Origin: Symbiobacteriaceae bacterium
GTDB taxonomy: Bacteria > Bacillota > JAAYKD01 > WRDA01
Direction: 5' to 3'
Assembly: GCA_009779515.1 (NCBI GenBank)
Contig: WREE01000053.1
Coordinates: 1 to 11,382 of the forward strand
DNA length: 11,382 nucleotides
Positions 1 through 5,953 of this stretch are shown here, one piece after another (position 1 is the stretch's first letter; each line of letters opens with the position of its first letter). Below the pieces are notes generated by a model, which saw nothing but the letters and a program-made list of their open reading frames with translations, had not been told where the DNA came from and did no database searches. The position numbers were made by a program, and so were the translations under genes.

Positions 1-78
1 GGTGACTTGGCTAGCCACAGCGTGGCTCGTGTAGTCGCCAGGGAGGTTTATGACATACCTTATGCGTATAGAATAAAG
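1..78. other. Non-coding edge segment with a nested inverted repeat
   Basis: This short stretch lies downstream of the HAD gene and holds no gene I can support. It contains an inverted repeat: positions 13-18 (AGCCAC) pair with 22-27 (GTGGCT) around a 3-base loop. An outer arm, 1-7 (GGTGACT), pairs with 33-39 (AGTCGCC). The outer arm pairs fully only if the plus strand is the RNA, because one pair is G-U; on the minus strand it becomes an A-C mismatch. It may be part of a terminator for the kinase-reductase-HAD unit or of a larger structured element cut by the window edge. No T-run is visible inside the window, so I do not call a terminator. Confidence 0.3.
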
Positions 79-933
79 TTACGGCAGATAGCCACTCAGA
101 CGTCCAGCAAGGAGTTCTTCAATGAAAATAGCTAATCCTTCTTCATTGTGATCTCCGATAACTATTTGTGCTGCCTCTTTGACCGTAGGGACACTGTTAC
201 CCATAGCGATGCCCAAACCTGCTGTCTGCAGCATTTCTATATCGTTTAACTGGTCACCGATGGCGATGCAAGCTGCCGGGCTAATGCTCAGTAAGCTGCA
301 CAAATTGCTTAACCCAATCCCTTTATGCATCTCCCCGGGGAAAATTTCTAAAAACCACAACTCATCGTAATCTTGCAGGTGCAAAGCCCAGAGATTAGCA
401 CCGTCGAGCCAGGGGGTGGCAACCTCTTTAGCCAGGGTGGTTTCCCGCTCAGTCCCTCCCACGATTAAGCGTAAAGGGTTAAAATCGATTTCGTCTACCT
501 GATAAAAGCGACGTCCTTCCCGCAGTTCCTGAGTGTACATCCGTTCCCGAAAACCATAAACACTGCCGGGGTTTTCGTAGTAGTAAAAAGGAGGTCCGTG
601 GAAGGAGCTGGTGTTCAAGCGAAAGTTCACTTTAGCTGCTTGCCAGGCGAGAAGGATCTCTCGGATGCTCTCCAGGGGCATATCTTTCTTGGCTAGAACC
701 ATTTCTTTAGCAGCATCGACAATAAGACCACCGTTAAAGGCGACAATAGGCGCGTTTAATTCCAACTCCCCAGCCAAAGAGAGCATAGAGGTGTGGCGAC
801 GACCGCTCACCAAAGTGACCAGCCAACCTTGTTGCTGCAGCTTGATGACAGCTTGTTTGGTGCGTGGGGTGAGTACCCGAGTACTGGTGAGCAAAGTGCC
901 ATCGATATCTAAAGCTAGCATTTTATAAGGCAT
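79..933 (-). CDS. Cof-type HAD-superfamily phosphatase
   Basis: A 284-residue cytoplasmic hydrolase of the HAD superfamily, Cof/YidA-like subfamily (IIB cap). Known members dephosphorylate small phosphorylated metabolites such as sugar phosphates or cofactor intermediates in a Mg2+-dependent reaction. Motif I is DIDGTL, with the nucleophile Asp9 and acid/base Asp11. Motif II is SGR, with Ser43. The motif III lysine is Lys204 in the MHKG segment. Motif IV is GDQLND (226-231). The residues between Ser43 and Lys204 form the cap that sets the substrate. Length is normal for the family. The ATG at 933 is chosen because AAAGGAG (947-941) sits 7 bases upstream; Met5 is a less likely start. The gene begins 34 bases after the reductase stop and is probably the last gene of that operon. 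The substrate cannot be deduced from sequence. Confidence 0.93.
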   Translation of the reverse strand: MPYKMLALDIDGTLLTSTRVLTPRTKQAVIKLQQQGWLVTLVSGRRHTSMLSLAGELELNAPIVAFNGGLIVDAAKEMVLAKKDMPLESIREILLAWQAAKVNFRLNTSSFHGPPFYYYENPGSVYGFRERMYTQELREGRRFYQVDEIDFNPLRLIVGGTERETTLAKEVATPWLDGANLWALHLQDYDELWFLEIFPGEMHKGIGLSNLCSLLSISPAACIAIGDQLNDIEMLQTAGLGIAMGNSVPTVKEAAQIVIGDHNEEGLAIFIEELLAGRLSGYLP

Positions 934-967
934 ACAGCCACTCCTTTGCTCTTAAAAAATCGTTATC

Positions 968-2098
968 TTACCTGGAGAGCCCTTGTAGGACTTCCCAAAC
1001 GCGAGCTAGCTCCTGGGGAATGACAATTCCTTGGGGACAACGTGGCAGGCACTGACCACAAGCGGTGCAGGCAGAAGCAGGAACAGCATTGCCGGTAGGT
1101 TGATAGCTTGCCAGACGCAAAGCTACCGCTTCGCCTAAGCCCCAGATATGATGTTGTAAATACAGCTGAAAGATATTGCCAATGCGGATATTTGCCGGAC
1201 AACCGGCACAATAGTTACAGTTAGTGCAATACAGGTCGTTTAAGCTCTTGAGCTCCTCGCTGCGCTCCAGTAAGCTCAACCGCTCGGCAACAGGAATATT
1301 ATTTGCTTGTTGGGCATAAACCACATTGGTTTCCAGTTGCTCCAGGGTATTCATGCCGGAGAGGACGACATCGATAAAAGGTGCGCTCCACACAAAACGC
1401 AACCCCATTTCTGCTGCTGAAGAAGCGGGAGATGCCATCCGCTTAAGGAAAGTCTCACCACCATCGGTGAGCACGCTGCCCATCAGTGGACCCATCACCA
1501 TGGTGCCTACTCCTTTACCTTTAGCATAGGTAAAAAACTCCTCGTTACGCCTGTCCACCAGGTTGTACTGCCCTAAAACAGTGGTAAAAGCACCAGTATC
1601 AATAAGCTCCGGCATTTTGTCCGGGTCGCTATGGAAGGAGAAAGAGAGGTGGCGAAGCAGTCCTTGAGCTTTAGCCTTTTCCGCTTCGTCAATGAGACGT
1701 AGAGGTAGGATCTTCTCCTGCCAAGTGCGATAGCTTAAAGCAGGGAAATGGTAGAAGTCTAAGTACTCAGCCCCCATCTGCTCCAGTGATCGCTCCAGAT
1801 ACTCTCTAAAATCTGCTGGTTTATTAATTAAGGCCAGTTGAATTTTCGAAGAAAGATAAACTTGGTCACGCACTGAGGCTAAGGCGTGTCCCATAGCTCG
1901 TTGGCAGTCATAATTGCAGTAAAACCAGTGAGCATCGAAAAAATTTATACCCAGCTCCACAGCGCGGAGCAAGAGGGGAGTAGTCAGAGCATCATCTACT
2001 ATGGGGGTACCATCCTTTTCGGTCATAGGTAAACGCATACAGCCAAACCCTAATGCCGAAATTTTCATATCGGTCTGACCAATCTGCCGATAAACCAT
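968..2098 (-). CDS. Aldo/keto reductase with C-terminal iron-sulfur domain
   Basis: A 376-residue predicted cytoplasmic oxidoreductase. Residues 1-280 form an aldo/keto reductase TIM barrel with the usual catalytic set visible: Asp55, Tyr60, Lys85 (SSK) and His117 (FYH). The family usually uses NADPH or NADH to reduce carbonyls. Residues 287-360 carry eight ferredoxin-type cysteines: Cys291, 294, 297 and 300 (ending CP), then Cys344, 347, 350 and 354 (again ending CP). This is enough for two [4Fe-4S] clusters. Such fusions are common in anaerobes, where the clusters probably pass electrons to or from the barrel. Cys61 and Cys65 beside the catalytic Tyr are unusual. The start codon has AGGAG (2110-2106) 7 bases upstream, and the kinase stop codon lies between that site and the ATG, so the two genes are almost certainly co-transcribed and coupled. 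The substrate is unknown. Confidence 0.93.
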   Translation of the reverse strand: MVYRQIGQTDMKISALGFGCMRLPMTEKDGTPIVDDALTTPLLLRAVELGINFFDAHWFYCNYDCQRAMGHALASVRDQVYLSSKIQLALINKPADFREYLERSLEQMGAEYLDFYHFPALSYRTWQEKILPLRLIDEAEKAKAQGLLRHLSFSFHSDPDKMPELIDTGAFTTVLGQYNLVDRRNEEFFTYAKGKGVGTMVMGPLMGSVLTDGGETFLKRMASPASSAAEMGLRFVWSAPFIDVVLSGMNTLEQLETNVVYAQQANNIPVAERLSLLERSEELKSLNDLYCTNCNYCAGCPANIRIGNIFQLYLQHHIWGLGEAVALRLASYQPTGNAVPASACTACGQCLPRCPQGIVIPQELARVWEVLQGLSR

Positions 2099-2110
2099 GA
2101 GATCACTCCT
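2099..2110 (-). promoter_or_regulatory. Ribosome binding site of the reductase, containing the kinase stop codon
   Basis: Reading on the minus strand, AGGAG (2110-2106) is followed directly by TGA (2105-2103), the kinase stop. Four bases (TCTC) then precede the reductase ATG at 2098. Ribosomes ending the kinase therefore finish on the initiation site of the next gene, which suggests translational coupling. Confidence 0.75.
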
Positions 2111-4046
2111 TCAAAAATTGTTTGAGACGTTCGTAGAGTTCAGGGGCGTCGATTGGTTTGCCGGTATGAGCATTCATTCCTGCGGCTAGGCATTTGGTAA
2201 TATCTTCTTTAAAGACATTGGCGGTCATGGCGATAATGGGTATCTCTTTGGCGGAAGGTAGGTCCAAGGCCCGAATCTGTTGGGTAGCTTGATAACCATC
2301 CAAAATAGGCATGTTAATGTCCATTAAAATTAAATGGTACCGCAAGCTGTTGCTTTGAAACATCGCTACCGCTTCCTGCCCATTAATGGCGTAGTCTATG
2401 GTTACACCACTTTCTTCCAGGATAGCTGCAATAATTTCCCGGTTTATTTCCACATCTTCCACCACTAAGATGGTATAGTCACGCAAATTTAAGCTACTGG
2501 GGTGGGTACTTAGGTAGAGCTCTGTTTCCGGTTTTTTTTCAGCACGCTTGACTTGCCAGGTAAAACTGAAGCAAGAACCTTTACCCAGCTCGGACTCTAC
2601 CCAGATGCTACCTCCTACCATCTCCACGATACTGCGGGAGATAGCCAAGCCTAAACCAGTACCACCAAACTGCTGGGAAATATCTGCCGTAGCTTGGCTA
2701 AAGGAGGTAAAGAGACGCTGCTGCTGTTCGGGAGAAATACCTATACCGGTATCGACAATATCGAACTGCAGAGTGACGGTTTCCTCCTGCTCCGCAACTA
2801 GCTTAACCCGGAGAGCGATGCTGCCTTTTTCTGGGGTGAATTTGACGGCATTGGAGAGGAGGTTGCTGATAACTTGGGACAAACGCAGTTCATCGCTGTG
2901 AATGTGGCTGGGGACTTCCGGAGCAATGCTAACTGTAAAGCTCTGTTGCTTCTCTTCGGCTCTGCCATTTGCAAGGTTCGCAATATTTTGTAAGGTTTTT
3001 TCAAAGTTGAAGGTATGACAGGAGAGTTCAAACATTTCGGCTTCAATTTTCGACATATCGAGGATATCGTTAATCAAAGAGAGGAGGTGCTTGGAAGCGG
3101 TGTCAGCGCGGCGGAAGCAATAGTTCTTGCGCTCAACATCGTCGGTGGCGAGGCCGATGTTGATCATGCCGATTATAGCGTTCATGGGGGTGCGAATTTC
3201 ATGGCTCATACGGGAAAGAAACTCACTTTTAGCCAAACTGGCAGCTTCAGCAGCCTTGAGCGCTTCGGCAATGCGGCGTTCGTTTTCTAAAAAAGATGAA
3301 ATGTTGCGGATAATTGTCGCTATAAGGAAAGCTTCATTATCTTCGTTATGGACGGTAAACATGGTGTGTTCTATAGGAAGTAGGGAGGCATCATGGCGTA
3401 TCAGTTCTCCCTGAGCGACCCAGGGGGTTTGCTTGTATAAAATGGCGGGGAACCCCTCCTGGATAATTCGCTCTCGGTGATGGTCGGGAAAGAGGTTACC
3501 CGAAAGAATGGAGCCGGCGGAAGGGTCGAAGCCGGTCATAGCGTAGGCGCCGGGGTTGGTGTATAGAACAGACCCGGCGAAATCGGAAATGGTAATGAAG
3601 TCGTTGCTACCTTCAATAACCGCACGCTGCCAGTTTAAGGTTATCTCCTTCAAAGTTTGCTCGGTGACATCAATAGCCACACCACGGCAGCCAAGAAACT
3701 CCCGGTCTTGCCAGACCCCTTCTAAAGTCCAGCGGTAGTAGCGTCCCCAATGGGCAAGGAATTGGAAGCGTACATAGGAAACCAACCCTCCTTGCAGCTT
3801 CTCTATTTGGGCTGCTACTAACGGTTTGTCGCTTTCCATGGCTATATCTAGAAAGGCATGACCGGCTATATTTTTACCAGCTACATTGCTTTCGGCTTTA
3901 TGCCTTAAATTGGTGACGATTAGTTGAGCATTAACTTCAATGACCACATCGGTGAATACTGCCCAAAAAGCTGCCATCCAGGAGGTATCTAAGGGGACAG
4001 CGCCAGGTGCCAACTCTTCCACAATTCCCGCTCCATGGTTATGCAT
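2103..4046 (-). CDS. Soluble PAS-domain hybrid sensor histidine kinase with receiver
   Basis: A hybrid two-component kinase of 647 residues from my start. In order it has: a PAS-like region (about 20-130) ending in a PAC-like segment; a second, clearer PAS domain (about 140-255); a short helical linker (about 255-272); a HisKA domain with the phosphorylatable His282 in FLSRMSHEIRTP; an HATPase domain with Asn399 (N box), DTGIGI (432-437) and GGTGLGL (461-467); and a receiver domain (about 525-645) with acidic Glu530/Asp531, phospho-acceptor Asp576 (LMDINMP), Thr608 and Lys630. No membrane segment is seen, so it should sense an intracellular signal through PAS. It lacks an Hpt or output domain, so the final phosphate acceptor lies elsewhere or the receiver acts in cis. 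A GTG at 4055 is possible but has no ribosome site; the ATG at 4046 has AGGTGG at 5 bases. It heads the reductase and HAD genes. Confidence 0.93.
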   Translation of the reverse strand: MHNHGAGIVEELAPGAVPLDTSWMAAFWAVFTDVVIEVNAQLIVTNLRHKAESNVAGKNIAGHAFLDIAMESDKPLVAAQIEKLQGGLVSYVRFQFLAHWGRYYRWTLEGVWQDREFLGCRGVAIDVTEQTLKEITLNWQRAVIEGSNDFITISDFAGSVLYTNPGAYAMTGFDPSAGSILSGNLFPDHHRERIIQEGFPAILYKQTPWVAQGELIRHDASLLPIEHTMFTVHNEDNEAFLIATIIRNISSFLENERRIAEALKAAEAASLAKSEFLSRMSHEIRTPMNAIIGMINIGLATDDVERKNYCFRRADTASKHLLSLINDILDMSKIEAEMFELSCHTFNFEKTLQNIANLANGRAEEKQQSFTVSIAPEVPSHIHSDELRLSQVISNLLSNAVKFTPEKGSIALRVKLVAEQEETVTLQFDIVDTGIGISPEQQQRLFTSFSQATADISQQFGGTGLGLAISRSIVEMVGGSIWVESELGKGSCFSFTWQVKRAEKKPETELYLSTHPSSLNLRDYTILVVEDVEINREIIAAILEESGVTIDYAINGQEAVAMFQSNSLRYHLILMDINMPILDGYQATQQIRALDLPSAKEIPIIAMTANVFKEDITKCLAAGMNAHTGKPIDAPELYERLKQFLKE

Positions 4047-4051
4047 ATCTA

Positions 4052-4057
4052 CCACCT
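4052..4057 (-). promoter_or_regulatory. Ribosome binding site that fixes the kinase start
   Basis: AGGTGG at 4057-4052 lies 5 bases before the ATG at 4046. The upstream GTG at 4055 falls inside this site and has no comparable motif before it. This favours the ATG and shortens the kinase by three residues. Confidence 0.6.
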
Positions 4058-4136
4058 AGTCTGTAGTGTATACCCCATCACGCAGCTTCGCGTTGCAGTA
4101 GATAGATCACGAAATGGAGTTTAAGGATCATTACGA
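4058..4136 (-). promoter_or_regulatory. Kinase leader region, probable promoter location
   Basis: With a terminator-like hairpin upstream, the kinase-reductase-HAD unit needs a promoter here. The only -10-like hexamer I see is TATACA (4072-4067). No convincing -35 box stands at the right spacing, so this promoter is weak, regulated, or not of the standard type. The assignment is inferred from position more than from motif. Confidence 0.3.
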
Positions 4137-4172
4137 AAATTGCACCGTAGGTCAAAGCAAACGGTGCAATTT
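4137..4172 (-). terminator. Hairpin terminator after the MBL-fold hydrolase gene
   Basis: Perfect 12-bp inverted repeat: 4137-4148 (AAATTGCACCGT) and 4161-4172 (ACGGTGCAATTT) with a 12-base loop. On the minus strand the stem ends in AATTTT, a short T-tract typical of an intrinsic terminator. It sits about 30 bases past the MBL stop codon and upstream of the kinase, so it should separate the two units. An operator role cannot be excluded from a perfect dyad alone. Confidence 0.7.
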
Positions 4173-4202
4173 AAATTTCGCTACTTGAGATTTATAACGA
4201 GT

Positions 4203-4811
4203 TTATTCCGGTCTTTCATCGTCCAGCTTTATTTCTTGACCGGCTTCGATAATTAGACGATTGGGAGCTTTGAAAGCTTCGGCCAAATCCCGATCGAAGA
4301 GTTCGCCAGGTTTTAGATGCACTGGTACATTGTTCTTGGCGCCTACTAGTTTAGCTGCTTCGGCTGCTTCCTCTAAGTCCATATTATACTCGCCGTCGCA
4401 GCAGAAGAAAGCGTAGTCGATATCGCGATTAGATAAGTCTGCCATTTGCTGGGTAATGGAGGTATCGCCGCAGAAGTAGAGAGAAACTTGGTCTAGGGAG
4501 ACAATGTAACCTACACAATCATCGGCAGAATGCCCTTTATTACTGGCTTCCACAGCTTCCACTTTAATGCCGCGAACATCAAAACTGTTGTGCTTACCTC
4601 CTGCCAAGGCTTCCACATTAGAAATAATTTGCGCATCTGCCTTCTTAGGCACCATGTCGATCTGGTTGTGATCAAAGTGTTGGTGGGTCACCAGAATAAG
4701 GTCGGCATCTAAATCGTAACCTTCACCAGCATAGGGATCGATAAAAATAACGTAACCTTCGTCGGTGACCAGACGGAAAGAGCCATGTCCCTGATAAAGT
4801 AGCTTCGGCAT
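4203..4811 (-). CDS. MBL-fold metal-dependent hydrolase, UlaG-like
   Basis: A 202-residue metallo-beta-lactamase-fold protein, near the short end of the UlaG/YtnP-like group of small metal-dependent hydrolases. The metal-binding motif THQHFDHN supplies His43, His45, Asp47 and His48. His94 (KGHSADD), Asp116 (FCGDTS) and His165 (PVHLKPG) complete a plausible two-metal site. No signal peptide is present, so it is cytoplasmic. Members of this group cleave lactones, cyclic phosphates or other esters; this sequence does not tell which. A Cys-Cys pair at 137-138 is notable but unexplained. The ATG at 4811 follows an excellent AGGAGGAG (4824-4817) with a 5-base spacer. It has its own promoter and a downstream hairpin, so it looks monocistronic. 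The family call is firm; the substrate is unknown. Confidence 0.88.
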   Translation of the reverse strand: MPKLLYQGHGSFRLVTDEGYVIFIDPYAGEGYDLDADLILVTHQHFDHNQIDMVPKKADAQIISNVEALAGGKHNSFDVRGIKVEAVEASNKGHSADDCVGYIVSLDQVSLYFCGDTSITQQMADLSNRDIDYAFFCCDGEYNMDLEEAAEAAKLVGAKNNVPVHLKPGELFDRDLAEAFKAPNRLIIEAGQEIKLDDERPE

Positions 4812-4891
4812 ACAAACTCCTCCTGTTAATTATTTTAAAACCATGGCACGAAAACCGACTCCTTTGAGGTCTGGGGGGTATCATTTACTCG

Positions 4892-4920
4892 ATTATACTA
4901 AAAAAAGAGGTGTTTTGCAA
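4892..4920 (-). promoter_or_regulatory. SigmaA-type promoter of the MBL-fold gene
   Basis: Minus strand: -35 TTGCAA (4920-4915), a 17-base spacer and -10 TATAAT (4897-4892). This is a perfect -10 with a four-of-six -35 at optimal spacing. It predicts a transcript start near 4885 and a 5' leader of about 74 bases before the ATG at 4811. The promoter lies in the 122-base gap after the MEMO-like gene, where I see no terminator hairpin, so read-through from the envelope unit is also possible. Confidence 0.75.
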
Positions 4921-4933
4921 TGCTTTTATCATT

Positions 4934-5953
4934 TTATGGTCGGGGAGCCGCTAAGATAAAGTAGGAGGTCGTTCCCTGGGGAAGAGGTGCGTTTTCTAGG
5001 AGAGAAGCTTCGCTATGCTCCCAGAGTTCTAAGTTGGGAACATGATGCAACTCCGCTAAGTAAAGAATCGTGATCAAACTTTCCGGAGAATCTACATGAG
5101 CATCAGTAAACTGCGAAATAGTGGGATAATCCCATTGCTTTATAGCCTTAAGGGTAACTAAGTCACGCATAGCCGCTTCTTGGGGTGTCAGGTAGTGAGA
5201 AAAGTCGATGGAAGCCACGACTAGAGTCTCCTCGAGCTGTGCCAGATGCTGGGCTAAGATAAAACATTCCTGGAGAGAGAGATCGTTGCTGAGGAGTAGC
5301 GTTCCCAAAGTGACTTGAGGTAAATAGTATTTAACGTAGGGAACCAGAGCGGCTAAGGAGTGGCCTTCCTGGATGAGAGCAGGGTTATGAGCCACCTTAA
5401 GCTGAGGATGCTCCAGCAACCCTTGAGTTAGAGGTATGTTGTTAGCCAAATAGCCATAGGGGGTATTGAAACCGGCTTGGCTGGTCACCAGAGGAACGGT
5501 TTTACCGCTATGGTTTGGTCCTAAGAGAAGAACGCTGGTATAAGCCTCAGCGGTTTCCGCCACAGTGGCAAAGAAAGAAGCGATATATCGATCAGCGACT
5601 AGGTGGTGCGGAACAACTCCTGCTAGCAAGGGAGTGGTTAAAGGGTAAGGGGAAGCTTCCCGTACCGAACGGGCAAAGCGTGGGGGGTCGTAAAAGAGGC
5701 ATTCTAAGGAAGTGGGTAGCCGGGAAGCGTCTGCTTCCCCTGGTAGGAGAGAGGCGCTTGCCCGAAATGCAGCAGGGGGAGGAGAGGGTGAGGTAATGGT
5801 ATGACGATTAGGCGGTAATAACGAGGCGTTAAGCTCCCAGCTCAGGTGTTGATCCAGGTAGAAATATCTTGCTGCGTACAAGGCAATAGCTGTTCCAATG
5901 ATAAAAACTAGCCACCCTGTATCCCTAGATAGCTTAAGTGCCTTATTTGCCAC
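4934..5953 (-). CDS. Membrane-anchored MEMO-like (AmmeMemoRadiSam protein B family) protein
   Basis: A 339-residue protein. A positively charged start (Lys4, Lys7, Arg10) precedes one hydrophobic segment (about 13-31), which acts as a signal anchor and places the rest outside the membrane. A Pro/Ser-rich linker and a short spacer lead to the MEMO domain from about residue 110. Its family motifs are VVPHHLVADRYIA, LLGPNHSG, EGHSLAALVPY, SIDFSHYL, DSPESL and a final TSYF. The fold is that of class III extradiol dioxygenases; human MEMO1 binds metal with two His and one Cys. The two His (PHH, GPNH) are here, but the Cys position (CGxxPI in the human protein) reads DSPESL. The start is a GTG that overlaps the A2M stop by 11 bases, with only a distant AGGGG before it, so translation is probably coupled. 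Its biochemical role is unknown; context suggests envelope work with the A2M protein. Confidence 0.82.
   Translation of the reverse strand: MANKALKLSRDTGWLVFIIGTAIALYAARYFYLDQHLSWELNASLLPPNRHTITSPSPPPAAFRASASLLPGEADASRLPTSLECLFYDPPRFARSVREASPYPLTTPLLAGVVPHHLVADRYIASFFATVAETAEAYTSVLLLGPNHSGKTVPLVTSQAGFNTPYGYLANNIPLTQGLLEHPQLKVAHNPALIQEGHSLAALVPYVKYYLPQVTLGTLLLSNDLSLQECFILAQHLAQLEETLVVASIDFSHYLTPQEAAMRDLVTLKAIKQWDYPTISQFTDAHVDSPESLITILYLAELHHVPNLELWEHSEASLLENAPLPQGTTSYFILAAPRP

Noticed and set aside
50..76. Plus-strand mini-frame MTYLMRIE with GGGAGG before it
   Set aside because: Eight codons with no gene downstream on that strand; chance is the simpler explanation.
1..78. tRNA or riboswitch at the left edge
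   Set aside because: No cloverleaf, T-loop or CCA-type acceptor end can be drawn; only the nested inverted repeat is supported.
179..928. Plus-strand open frames inside the HAD gene
   Set aside because: They lie antisense to a gene with all HAD motifs and a good ribosome site; their translations show no recognisable domain.
2548..3738. Plus-strand open frames of 60-117 codons inside the kinase gene
   Set aside because: They are shadows of the kinase coding strand; low-complexity translations with no motif.
4830..4865. Possible leader peptide MVLK in the MBL transcript leader, with AAAGGAG upstream
   Set aside because: The spacing is 14 bases, the peptide has four residues, and no attenuator structure is visible.
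4898..4933. Terminator after the MEMO-like gene
   Set aside because: A/T-rich with a T-run on the minus strand but no stem of more than a few bases; the T-run is part of the promoter spacer.
5515..5796. Plus-strand 93-codon frame inside the MEMO-like gene
   Set aside because: Arg/Gly-rich translation typical of an antisense shadow, within the linker and early MEMO domain of a supported gene.
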